DNA from: Saccharopolyspora soli
GTDB taxonomy: Bacteria > Actinomycetota > Actinomycetes > Mycobacteriales > Pseudonocardiaceae
Assembly: GCF_022678645.1 (NCBI RefSeq)
Contig: NZ_JALBWV010000057.1
Coordinates: 1-59,021 of the forward strand
Reading direction: 5' to 3'
Length of the DNA stretch: 59,021 nucleotides
Positions 7,205-14,987 of the stretch are shown in pieces (the stretch's first letter is position 1; every line of letters starts with the position of its first letter). The position numbers were made by a program, and so were the translations under genes. Under the pieces are notes generated by a model that was given only the letters and a program-made list of their open reading frames with translations, was not told where the DNA came from and made no database searches.

Positions 7205-8557
7205 TCAGGAGGCGTTGCCCGCGGTGGCAACGCTGTCGGTCGGCAGAGTGGAGTCCGGGTCGTCCGCGGCCAGGGGCGCGACCGGTTCGCGGTTCAGGAC
7301 CGCGCGGGCCCGATCGGCGTCGAGGCAACGTTCCCAGCGGGCGACGACGAGACTGCCCATGATCTGCCCGGACAGGCTGACCAGTCCGCGCATCGTTGAC
7401 AAGAATCGGTCGATGCCGAGGATCAGCATGATCCCGACGACCGGAACCACACCGGTGGTCGACAGCGTCGCCGCGAGGATGACGAAGCCCGCGCCCGCGA
7501 CCCCGGCACTGCCCTTCGAGGTGATCAGGAAGACCGCGAGCAAACCGATCTGCTGCCACAGCGACAGATCGACGTTGAACGCCTGCGCGATGTACAGCGA
7601 AGCGAAGCCGAGGTAGAGGCACACGCCATCGCCGTTGAACGCGTACCCCGAGGGCACCACCAACCCGACGATCCGCTTCGGCGCGCCGAGGTGCTCCAGC
7701 TTGCGCATCAGTTGCGGCATCACCGCTTCGTAGTTCGAGGTTCCCAGCGTGATCAGCAGTTCGTCCTTGAAGTACCGGTAGAGCTTGAGGATCCGCAGAC
7801 CGCACAGGCGGGCGATCAACCCGAACACCAGCAGGCTGAACACGATGCCGGTCGCCCAGAACAGGGCGATCACGCTGCCGAGGCTGGTCAGCGTTGAGAT
7901 CCCGAACTTGCTGGTGGTGTAGGCCATCGCACCGAAAGCCCCCAGCGGCGCCACGTACATCACGAGCTTGACCACGCCGAACACCGCGTCGCCGACTCGC
8001 GCGATCCCGCGCACCAACGGCTCGCCACGGTGCCCGAGGGCCTTGATCGCGATCGCGAACAGGATCGCGATCAGCAACACCTGCAGCACGTTGCCCTCGG
8101 TGAACGCGCTGACCACGCTGTGCGGGATGATGTTGACCAGGAAGTCGTACCAGTGCTGGCTCTCGCCGCTGCGCAGGTACTTCTGCGCGGAACCCGAGAC
8201 CTGCAGCGCGTTCGGATCGGCGTTCAGCCCGCGTCCGGGCTCGAACACGTCCATCACGACCAGGCCCGCGATGAGCGCGATCGTCGTGACGACCTCGAAG
8301 TAGACCAGGGCTTTCACCCCAACTCGTCCCACGGAGGTCAACTCGCCTGCGGAGGCCACGCCGGTGACGATCGTGCAGAACACCACCGGCGCGATGAGCA
8401 TCTGGATCAACGAGATGAAGCCGGTGCCAACGGGTTCGAGCGACGCGCCAACGCCGGGCGCGACGAGACCGAGTGCGGCACCGAGCGCGATCGCGAAGAG
8501 CACGGTCACGTAGAGCTTCGACGTGAAAGCGCTGCGCAGCAGCGACCGCATCGACAT
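7205..8557 (-). CDS. dicarboxylate/amino acid:cation symporter
   Basis: A 450-aa integral membrane transporter of the DAACS/DctA (glutamate transporter-fold) family. Family hallmarks are the hairpin SKGSAGVAGAGFVILAAT and the substrate-site motif GIDRFLSTMRGL in the C-terminal half; the N-terminal half has several hydrophobic helices. It imports C4-dicarboxylates or acidic amino acids with H+ or Na+. AGGAG lies 6 nt before the ATG at 8557; ATGs at 8560 and 8551 are also possible. It is the first gene of the catabolic cluster, implying that the pathway substrate is an imported di-acid. A palindrome at 8578-8593 directly upstream may be its operator. Confidence 0.88.
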   Translation of the reverse strand: MSMRSLLRSAFTSKLYVTVLFAIALGAALGLVAPGVGASLEPVGTGFISLIQMLIAPVVFCTIVTGVASAGELTSVGRVGVKALVYFEVVTTIALIAGLVVMDVFEPGRGLNADPNALQVSGSAQKYLRSGESQHWYDFLVNIIPHSVVSAFTEGNVLQVLLIAILFAIAIKALGHRGEPLVRGIARVGDAVFGVVKLVMYVAPLGAFGAMAYTTSKFGISTLTSLGSVIALFWATGIVFSLLVFGLIARLCGLRILKLYRYFKDELLITLGTSNYEAVMPQLMRKLEHLGAPKRIVGLVVPSGYAFNGDGVCLYLGFASLYIAQAFNVDLSLWQQIGLLAVFLITSKGSAGVAGAGFVILAATLSTTGVVPVVGIMLILGIDRFLSTMRGLVSLSGQIMGSLVVARWERCLDADRARAVLNREPVAPLAADDPDSTLPTDSVATAGNAS

Positions 8558-8577
8558 CATTGTCTCCTGTGCGACAG

Positions 8578-8593
8578 ACGAACATATGTGCGT
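8578..8593. promoter_or_regulatory. candidate operator upstream of the DAACS gene
   Basis: ACGAACATATGTGCGT is a near-perfect 16-bp palindrome centred on CATATG. An outer inverted pair, CATTGTCT and AGACAATG, flanks it. It lies 21 nt upstream of the transporter start and fits the size of an IclR-family site. The link to the IclR gene at 3736-4530 is inference. Confidence 0.4.
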
Positions 8594-8800
8594 GTGACGA
8601 ACAGACAATGAGCCATGCGAAAGACCCTGTCAATAGTCGATCGCGAAACCGGACGACGGGACGCGCAGGCGCCAAGGTTCGAGAGTCCATTTAGGACAGC
8701 CTTGCGAGTGGGTGCTGACCTTGTTGGACAGCTGGGTCGACGTAGAGCCCGCCGCTGTGTCCTGTCGCGTCGTTCAGGTCACTGGTGCGGCGGGAAAGCC

Positions 8801-9709
8801 TCAGCTGACCGAGCGGTCCAGGGCGTCGAGCAGCCAGGTGTGCGTGACGCCGACCGGTGCGGATTCGCCGGTGATCTCACCAGCGAGCTGCCAGTAGCGG
8901 CGCAATCGCGGGTGCCGGTCGGCGGCGGTGCGCCTGTTCAGCGCGCGCCGGAACTCCGGGTTGTCGCTGGCACCGAGCGCCGCGGCGTGGGCCGCGACGA
9001 ACCGGTCGAGCGCAGGCCCAGGTTGCGGCCGAGCCCCGGTCGCCACCTGTGGGAACGCCAGCTCGCAGGCCGCACCGACGGCGGCGTGGAGGGCGCCGAG
9101 GTCGGCGATCCGGTCGTGGTTGACGAGCGTGCTGGCCCGCAGTTGGGTGGCGAGTGCCCGGTCGGCGGCGAGCAGCACCAGCTCGGCGTACGCGACGACC
9201 TGCGCCGGAGTCGGCAGATCCGGCGGACGCGGCGCGCTGATGTCGAGGAACATGCTGGCCGTGTCCGGCGGGATCGGTCCGGTGGTCATCGGGCGCCAGA
9301 GGCGGACGAGGGTGTCGTGCGCGGCGAATCCGTCCTGCACCGCGGACAGCAGCTCAAGGCGGGCGGCGCGGTCGGTGGGTGGCGCCTCCTCGACCGCGCG
9401 GAGCATCGAGCGTCGCCAGGCCAGCGTCGCCACTTCGTGGTCGAGCGCGGCCCGCTCGGCGGCCACGGCGTCGGCCAGGGATCGTTGACCGGCGAGGACG
9501 TCGGTGATCGACCGCAGGCCCAACCCGAGCCCGCGCAGCCGTCGGATCAGGTTCAGCCGGTCGACCGTGGCCGCGTCGAACCGGCGATGCCCGCCAGCGC
9601 TTCGCGCGGTCTCCAGGAGTCCTTCGTCGCAGTAGAAGCGGATGGTGCGGACGGGCACGCCGGTCCGCCGCGACAGGTCGCCGATCCCGAGTGTGTCTCC
9701 GGTCACCAT
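8801..9709 (-). CDS. MerR family transcriptional regulator
   Basis: A 302-aa regulator. The N-terminal winged helix is typical of MerR: LGIGDLSRRTGVPVRTIRFY, then DEGLL and GHRRF, then the coiled dimerisation helix containing IRRLRGLGLGLRSI. Residues ~120-302 form a long C-terminal domain without recognised metal-binding cysteines, so a non-metal ligand is likely. Start ATG 9709 has a strong GGAGGTT site 7 nt upstream. It is divergent from the mycothiol-dependent isomerase gene with only 41 nt between the starts. A dyad lies in the spacer of the opposing promoter, suggesting MerR-type activation of that gene and self-control. Confidence 0.88.
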   Translation of the reverse strand: MVTGDTLGIGDLSRRTGVPVRTIRFYCDEGLLETARSAGGHRRFDAATVDRLNLIRRLRGLGLGLRSITDVLAGQRSLADAVAAERAALDHEVATLAWRRSMLRAVEEAPPTDRAARLELLSAVQDGFAAHDTLVRLWRPMTTGPIPPDTASMFLDISAPRPPDLPTPAQVVAYAELVLLAADRALATQLRASTLVNHDRIADLGALHAAVGAACELAFPQVATGARPQPGPALDRFVAAHAAALGASDNPEFRRALNRRTAADRHPRLRRYWQLAGEITGESAPVGVTHTWLLDALDRSVS

Positions 9710-9712
9710 CGG

Positions 9713-9744
9713 TTGAACCTCCAGCCGAGTGGAGTTCCTACGGT
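9713..9744 (+). promoter_or_regulatory. MerR-type promoter with dyad in a 20-bp spacer
   Basis: A -35 element TTGAAC (9713-9718) and a -10 element TACGGT (9739-9744) are separated by 20 bp. The spacer contains the dyad CTCCA-6 nt-TGGAG (9719-9734). MerR regulators activate promoters with over-long 19-20 bp spacers through such a dyad. The -10 ends 6 nt before the ATG at 9751, so the transcript would be almost leaderless. Confidence 0.6.
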
Positions 9745-9750
9745 ACGGCC

Positions 9751-10488
9751 ATGGATGTCGCACGATTTGTCGAGGGACTGCACGAGCACACCGCCGGGTT
9801 CGCCAAGGCAGTGGCCGACGCGGATCCGAACAGGCCGGTGCCGACGTGCCCGGCCTGGCCGCTGCGGGTGCTGGTCGGACACATCGGTCAGGCACACCGC
9901 TGGGCGGCGGACATCGTCCGGTCCGGGCCGACTTCAGTGCCGGACCCGTTCGACGCCGACCCCGGCGATCCGGGGGAGTGGTCCGACTGGCTGCACGAGG
10001 GCGCTGCGGATCTGACCGAAGCGGTTCTGGCCGCCGGTGGGAGTCCGGTGTGGACGTTCTTCGGCCCGCGGTCAGCGACGTTCTGGCTGCGCCGGATGCT
10101 CCACGACACGATCGTGCACCACGCGGACGCGGCGGGTACCACGGGCACCGCGTTCGAGGTGGCGCCGGACCTCGCGGCCGACGCGATCACCGAGTGGCTG
10201 GAGGTGCTGTCCGACCCGGTCACGCCGACGCTCAAACCGGCCTTCGCCGAACTGCGCGGTACCGGCCAGACCCTCCAGATCCGCCCCGATACCGGCCTGG
10301 GCTGGCTGATCACCCGCACTCCCGACGGCGTGCGATGGGCGACCGCGACCAGGGCCGCAGCTGCCACGGTGGCTGGTCCGGTCGGGAAACTGCTGCTGGT
10401 GCTCACCCGACGGCTGCCAGCCGACCACGTCACGATCACCGGGGACCGCGCCCTGGCCGACCACTGGCTGGCGCACACGGCGGCTTGA
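9751..10488 (+). CDS. maleylpyruvate isomerase family mycothiol-dependent enzyme
   Basis: A 245-aa protein of the DinB-like MDMPI_N family. The N-terminal helix with CPAWPLRVLVGHIGQAHRW and the metal-site motif MLHDTIVHHADA are both present. These enzymes use the actinobacterial thiol mycothiol for isomerisation, conjugation or detoxification. No strong ribosome site lies close to the ATG, in line with a leaderless transcript from the promoter at 9713-9744. Divergent from, and probably activated by, the MerR regulator. The true substrate is unknown. Confidence 0.8.
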   Translation: MDVARFVEGLHEHTAGFAKAVADADPNRPVPTCPAWPLRVLVGHIGQAHRWAADIVRSGPTSVPDPFDADPGDPGEWSDWLHEGAADLTEAVLAAGGSPVWTFFGPRSATFWLRRMLHDTIVHHADAAGTTGTAFEVAPDLAADAITEWLEVLSDPVTPTLKPAFAELRGTGQTLQIRPDTGLGWLITRTPDGVRWATATRAAAATVAGPVGKLLLVLTRRLPADHVTITGDRALADHWLAHTAA

Positions 10489-10543
10489 CAACGGCAGCTC
10501 TCCGAAGCACAAGGCCCAGCCAGCACCGAGGTCCGCCGTTGTC
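10487..10543 (+). terminator. possible stem-loop after the isomerase gene
   Basis: GACAACGGC (10487-10495), overlapping the stop codon, can pair with GCCGTTGTC (10535-10543) across a 39-nt loop. The long loop makes this a weak candidate. Confidence 0.3.
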
Positions 10544-10698
10544 CCGTCGAACAGTCGACAATGGACATCCGGCCGAAGTCGAACCTGCTCGGTGAGCTGC
10601 GAGATGTATTGGATCATGACTTGATCTGAACGGGTTTTTCACAACGGCTGGCCAGGATTCGGGTGTTCATCCGAACGCCTATCGAGGAGAACCTGGTT

Positions 10699-11727
10699 AT
10701 GCCAACGACAAGGCAGCGGTTTCGGGCCGTGGTGTCCGGCTTGGGCGTGGCAACGATCGTGGGACTGGCACCGGCGGCCGCGTCCGCCGCCGACTCGGTG
10801 GACGGTGATGTTGTTGTCCACCAGGTCGCCGCCAGTGCACAGGAGCAGCAGGCCATTCGGGATTACTGGACGCCCGAGCGGATCGCCGCCATGCCCACCG
10901 GGCCGGTTCCGGAGCAGCCCCAGCCTCCGGTTGACGGGCCCGATGGCGCCGGGTGGTCCGGGGGTGGGGCCATCGACCGGACGGTGGGGCGATTGTTCTT
11001 CACCGAGCGCGGGGAGGACGCGAGTTGCACGGCGACGATCGTGCGGAGCGCGAACCGCAGCGTCGCGGTCACCGCCGGGCATTGCGTGCATGGTTTCGAC
11101 CTGCTCGGTCAGGATCCGCAGTGGACGACCAATCTTTACTTCGTGCCCGGATTCCGGGACGGCGCAATGCCTTTCGGCGGATTCGTGCCTCGACTGGCCA
11201 TTGCAGATCGGAGCTGGGTGGACGACGACCAGCAGATCGTCTACGACCAGGCTTTCCTGGTGCTGAACCCGGCGCCGGACGGGCGGGCGGCCGCGGATGT
11301 TGTTGGCGCTAGCCAGGACATCGCGTTCGACCTGCCCGGTGACCGGGAGGTCGCCGAGTTCGGTTATCCGCGCGCCGCCAACCAGCCCGGTCACCAGGGG
11401 CGGCCGGAGTTCACCGGACAGCGACTCGCCTGGTGCTGGGGCATCGCGCGGGAGAATCCGGGTACGCCGTCGTGGCCGGTGCCGAAGGGGCAGTTCGGTG
11501 TCGCGTGCGACATGGGCGGTGGTTCCAGCGGCGGACCGCGCATCGCGGGCTTCGACGGCGACACCGGTGCGGTGGCCGGGGTCAACACCCGGTCCTGGTA
11601 CCTCGACGATGCCGGGAAGGGGTGCGAGCTGGACAGCGACCTGTCGCAGTGCACCCGGAACCTGGGCGGCCCGCAGTTCACGCCCGCGATCACGCTCCCG
11701 CTCTACGAACGGGCGCAGCACGCGTAA
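10699..11727 (+). CDS. secreted trypsin-like serine peptidase
   Basis: A 342-aa protein with an N-terminal signal peptide (about residues 1-30, ending AAASA-A). The chymotrypsin-fold triad is visible: H128 in TAGHC, D183 in VYDQAFL and S277 in GGGSSGGP. Cysteine pairs C110/C129 and C246/C270 suggest disulfides, in keeping with export. Residues ~31-95 look like a short propeptide. GAGGAG precedes the ATG at 10699. The gene is alone, convergent with the methyltransferase gene at 11814, and ends in the G/C hairpin. Likely an extracellular protease of unknown specificity. Confidence 0.85.
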   Translation: MPTTRQRFRAVVSGLGVATIVGLAPAAASAADSVDGDVVVHQVAASAQEQQAIRDYWTPERIAAMPTGPVPEQPQPPVDGPDGAGWSGGGAIDRTVGRLFFTERGEDASCTATIVRSANRSVAVTAGHCVHGFDLLGQDPQWTTNLYFVPGFRDGAMPFGGFVPRLAIADRSWVDDDQQIVYDQAFLVLNPAPDGRAAADVVGASQDIAFDLPGDREVAEFGYPRAANQPGHQGRPEFTGQRLAWCWGIARENPGTPSWPVPKGQFGVACDMGGGSSGGPRIAGFDGDTGAVAGVNTRSWYLDDAGKGCELDSDLSQCTRNLGGPQFTPAITLPLYERAQHA

Positions 11728-11749
11728 GCCACCATCGCGGGTGAACAGG

Positions 11750-11813
11750 GTCGTGGGGGGGGGGGGGGGGGGGCGCCCCCCCGGGGCCCCCCCCCCTCTC
11801 CCCCCCCCACGAC
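11750..11813. terminator. giant G/C hairpin between convergent genes
   Basis: GTCGTG (11750-11755) and CACGAC (11808-11813) enclose runs of G and C that would form one very stable stem. It lies exactly between two convergent genes and could end both transcripts. The homopolymer lengths are probably unreliable, and the run resembles those at both window ends. Confidence 0.5.
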
Positions 11814-12629
11814 TCAAGGCTTGCGGGCGACTCCACCGAGCAGGTTGTACTCGCCGTCGGACGGTTCGACGAGGCGCGGGCCGTCGGGCCACCAGTCGAA
11901 CAGGTACGACAGACCTGGCTCGACCATCCCCATGCCCCGGAACAGCGCGGCGATCTCGTCCCGCTTGCGGTAGTAGCAGCTGCCCATCATCTCGTTGAAC
12001 CGCGCCTCGGACTCGACCGCGAGCTTGGCCCGCGAGCTGCCGTCGTCGGGGTTGTGCAGGTGCGAGATCGCCAGGTAGGAGCCGGAAGCCAGGGCGTCGA
12101 CGTAGGTCGACATGATGCCGAGCGGGTCCTCGTCGTTGGTGACGTGGTGCAGGGTGTTGCACTGGATCAACGCGATCGGCTGGCTCAGGTCCAGGTATTT
12201 GCTGACCGACGGGTTCGCCAGGATTTCCGCGGGCCTGCGCAGATCCCCGACCGCGAAGTGGGTGTACTCGTTCTCCTCCAACAGCGCGCGGCCGTGCGCC
12301 GCGACCGACGGGTCGTTGTCGATGTAGACCACCCGCGCTTCGGCGTTGATCCGCTGCGCCGCCTGGTGGGTGTTCTCCGCGGTGGGCAGTCCGGAGCCCA
12401 GGTCGAGGAACTGCTCGATGCCAGCCTGCCCGGCCAGGAATCGGACCACGCGGATCAGCCATGCGCGGCACTGTCTGCCGACCTGCACTGCTTCCGGGGC
12501 GATCTTCTGGATCTGCTGGAGGACCTCGCGATCCACCTCGAAGTTGTCCTTGCCGCCGACGAATGCGTCGTACACCCGCGCGATGCTGGGTTTGGTCGTG
12601 TCGATGTGCGGCCTGTCAACGCTTGCCAT
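11814..12629 (-). CDS. SAM-dependent methyltransferase, DUF574/Methyltransf_19
   Basis: A 271-aa PF04672 methyltransferase, a paralogue of the one at 2153-2956. Signature motifs in order: KPSIARVYDAFVGGKDNF, the SAM loop DLGSGLPT, and YIDNDPSV. The two copies are diverged, so this is not a recent duplication. The ATG at 12629 lacks a clear Shine-Dalgarno sequence. The gene is divergent from the DprE2-like SDR gene, with 247 nt between the starts. Function unknown. Confidence 0.85.
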   Translation of the reverse strand: MASVDRPHIDTTKPSIARVYDAFVGGKDNFEVDREVLQQIQKIAPEAVQVGRQCRAWLIRVVRFLAGQAGIEQFLDLGSGLPTAENTHQAAQRINAEARVVYIDNDPSVAAHGRALLEENEYTHFAVGDLRRPAEILANPSVSKYLDLSQPIALIQCNTLHHVTNDEDPLGIMSTYVDALASGSYLAISHLHNPDDGSSRAKLAVESEARFNEMMGSCYYRKRDEIAALFRGMGMVEPGLSYLFDWWPDGPRLVEPSDGEYNLLGGVARKP

Positions 12630-12876
12630 GGGGAAGATCCGCTCGGTCCGGGGTAGAAACGATCACGAGCAGCGTATTCGCGGATTCGCGCCAGGTAAAC
12701 AGCCGTCACGCATTGAGCGGATTGATCCGGACGTCGTAGTCGGCGGCCTCCGATCCGGTCAACCGAAGTAGTCCGCAGTCGTCTTGCATGATCGTCTTGA
12801 TGTCCGATTTGGGTGGATCCTCGGTGCGGTCGGGTTCGGTGCGGTGCCGCGCGGCGTCGATGGCAGACTTGCCGCG

Positions 12877-13620
12877 ATGAGCGGAGCGGTACTGGTCCTC
12901 GGGGGCCGCAGCGAGATCGGCATCGCGGTGGCGGAACGCCTGGTCAAGCGTGGCCACGGCACGGTGGTCCTGGCGGCGCGGCGGTCGGCGGAGCTGGATG
13001 CCGAGGAGGCCGCCCTCCGCGCGGTCGGCGCCTCGGACGTGGTGCGGGTCGAGTTCGACGCGGCGGACGTCGCCAGCCACGCGGAGCTGCTGCGCAGCGT
13101 CGTGGACCGGCATGGGCCCATCGAAGTCGCGGTGACCGCCTTCGGAGTGCTCGGCGACCAGCAGCGGGCCGAGCAGGACGCCGCGCATGCCGTCGACATC
13201 GTGCACACCGACTACGTCGCGCACATCAGCGTGCTGACACACCTGGCGAACCTGTTGCGGGAGCAGGGCAGCGGCAAGATCGTCGTGTTCTCCTCCGTCG
13301 CGGGCGTGCGGGTGCGCCGGGCGAATTACGTCTACGGGTCGGCGAAGGCCGGGCTCGACGGGTTCGCCAGCGGACTCGCCGATGCGCTGGTGGGTAGCGG
13401 GGTGCGGTTGTCGATCGTGCGGCCCGGTTTCGTCATCGGTCGGATGACCCAGGGGATGAGTCCCGCACCGTGGTCCAGCACGCCCGACCAGGTCGCGGAC
13501 GCGACGGTCAAGGCCCTGGTGCGCGGGCGGCGCGTGGTGTGGGTGCCCCCGATCCTGCGCTGGGTGTTCGCGGCGATGCGCCTGCTCCCGCAACCCATCT
13601 GGCGCCGCATGCCACGCTGA
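12877..13620 (+). CDS. DprE2-like short-chain dehydrogenase
   Basis: A 247-aa SDR. The glycine motif is LGGRSEIG (residues 8-15). The catalytic stretch is S139/S140, then RVRRANYVYGSAKAGLDGF with Y153 and K157. That stretch and the C-terminal ending (PPILRWVFAAMRLLPQPIW) closely resemble DprE2, the reductase that finishes decaprenylphosphoryl-arabinose synthesis for the cell wall. No DprE1 or arabinosyltransferase gene is adjacent, so this may be an extra paralogue. ATG 12877 is chosen because the Rossmann fold starts directly after it. Confidence 0.75.
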   Translation: MSGAVLVLGGRSEIGIAVAERLVKRGHGTVVLAARRSAELDAEEAALRAVGASDVVRVEFDAADVASHAELLRSVVDRHGPIEVAVTAFGVLGDQQRAEQDAAHAVDIVHTDYVAHISVLTHLANLLREQGSGKIVVFSSVAGVRVRRANYVYGSAKAGLDGFASGLADALVGSGVRLSIVRPGFVIGRMTQGMSPAPWSSTPDQVADATVKALVRGRRVVWVPPILRWVFAAMRLLPQPIWRRMPR

Positions 13621-13621
13621 G

Positions 13622-13855
13622 GTCCGCCCGGCGCTGGTCATACCATCGGCGATGGCGACGCCAAGCCGTCCGGCGGGGTGGTCGTAGCAGGTGTACGCAG
13701 CCCGTCGGCTGTTCCCGGCTCGGTCCGAGGCGGCTGGTGAACACCTCCAGCAGGTCCGCGGCCTGCGAGTTCGTCAGCCGCACGTACCGGTGCCGTGCCG
13801 CCCCTGCCTGCGCTCCACCAGCAGGTTCAGGTGCTCGCTGGCCGTCGAGTGGCAG
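13622..13855 (-). pseudogene. ArsR-type regulator remnant
   Basis: Read on the minus strand, three fragments in different frames line up in the order of an ArsR-family HTH protein. They are a recognition-helix piece STASEHLNLLVE, a wing-like piece RHRYVRLTNSQAADLLEVF, and the conserved C-terminal piece TCYDHPAGRLGVAIADGM. At least two frameshifts separate them, the N-terminal part is missing and the middle is shortened. It lies between the DprE2-like gene and the alpha/beta hydrolase. A decayed regulator is the simplest reading. Confidence 0.6.
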
Positions 13856-13886
13856 CGGATGTCCCTGGTTGTTCAGGTGTGCGGGA

Positions 13887-14627
13887 CTACGTCGGGGGCC
13901 GTCGACGGGGTTCCGGCGGCTTCCAGTGCCCGCCGTCCGGTCCGGTCGGGTGATCGACGCCAGCACCGAGGTAGGTGCGGAACCAGTCCGCGGCCAGTTC
14001 CGCCACCCGGTCCAGCGCCCCAGGTTCTTCGAAGAGATGACCGGCGTGCGGCACGATCTCGATCTTGATGTCGGTCAGCGGCAACGAGGTGAGCAGCTTG
14101 GCCGCCTGCCGGTTGAGGTTGAGCACCTCGCGGTCGTCGCCGCCGACGATCAGCAGCGTCGGCGCCTGCACCGAAGCCAACCCCTCGCCGCCGAGGTCCG
14201 GGCGCCCACCGCGCGACACCACGGCGGTGACGCGGTCCGATCGCCGAGCGGCGGCCTTCAGCGCCGCGGCGGCTCCGGTGCTGGCCCCGAACAGCCCGAT
14301 CGGCATGTTTCGCGTTGTCGACCACCCGGCCAGGTCGTCGATCGCGAGCAGCAGCCGTTCGGCCAGCAGGTCGATGTCGAAGCGCAGTTCGTGGGTGCGT
14401 TGGTCGAACTTCGCCTCCTCCGGGGTGAGCAGATCCAGCAGCAGGGTGCCGAATCCGGCATTCTGCAACGACTCCGCGACCGCGCGGTTTCGGGGGCTGT
14501 GCCGGGAACTCCCGGAACCGTGCGCAAACAAAACCACCGCACGGGCAGGCGGTGGCACGACGAGATCCCCTTCCAGGTCTCCCTTGGGTGCTTTGACGAT
14601 CACCGGCTCGGTTGCGACTTGAACCAT
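13887..14627 (-). CDS. alpha/beta hydrolase (dienelactone hydrolase-like)
   Basis: A 246-aa alpha/beta hydrolase of the type often encoded beside, or fused to, phosphoribosyltransferases. The oxyanion-side motif is FAHGSGSS; the nucleophile is S116 in GASTGAA, the acid D164 or D165 in GGDD and the base H197 in AGHLFEEP. The last ~25 residues are Pro/Arg-rich. Start ATG 14627 has a strong GGAGGAGG site. Structured repeat B lies just upstream. Substrate unknown. Confidence 0.82.
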   Translation of the reverse strand: MVQVATEPVIVKAPKGDLEGDLVVPPPARAVVLFAHGSGSSRHSPRNRAVAESLQNAGFGTLLLDLLTPEEAKFDQRTHELRFDIDLLAERLLLAIDDLAGWSTTRNMPIGLFGASTGAAAALKAAARRSDRVTAVVSRGGRPDLGGEGLASVQAPTLLIVGGDDREVLNLNRQAAKLLTSLPLTDIKIEIVPHAGHLFEEPGALDRVAELAADWFRTYLGAGVDHPTGPDGGHWKPPEPRRRPPT

Positions 14628-14706
14628 CTGAGCCTCCTCCAGTTCGGCAAGCTCCGACTACCCCGACTGACCAGCCCCGACACGCCCATATGAGATGTCT
14701 CCGAAC

Positions 14707-14902
14707 TCGTCTTGCTCGGCGGTGCGGGTGGCGGAACCTCAGAAGCCTTCTCGGTCCGGGATCCCCGACATCATGTATGCCCAACACCACGTCGAGGCTG
14801 TCCTCCCGAGATAGCTCAGGGTGCGGGGTGTCCCCGCATGGCACCGCTGAGAACCCGCGGCGGTGCAAGTGGCGTACGTGGGCTAAGCGGCTTCGCCGCT
14901 TC
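14707..14902 (+). repeat. structured intergenic repeat, copy B
   Basis: Second copy of the intergenic family. It shares GGCGGAACCTCAG, CCGGGATCCCCGACATCA, CACCACGTCGAGGCTGTCC, CTGAGAACCCGCGGCGGTG and the end hairpin AAGCGGCTTCGCCGCTT (14885-14901). It carries an extra internal hairpin (TGCGGGG-TG-TCCCCGCA, about 14822-14838) absent from the other copies. It lies between the hydrolase start and the terminator of the 895-aa HAD/PvcA-like gene. Confidence 0.8.
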
Positions 14903-14935
14903 AAAGAACAAGATCAAAAACTGAGACCGAACACT

Positions 14936-14983
14936 GGTCGTGAGTGCGCGGCCGGGCTCCTACCCGGTTGTGCACTCACGACC
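14936..14983 (-). terminator. 48-nt hairpin terminator T1
   Basis: GGTCGTGAGTGC (14936-14947) pairs with GCACTCACGACC (14972-14983); an inner CCGGG/CCCGG stem caps it. It starts 4 nt beyond the stop of the HAD/PvcA-like gene at 14988. The same outer stem and the same total length recur at 30336-30383. Confidence 0.75.
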
Positions 14984-14987
14984 TTTC

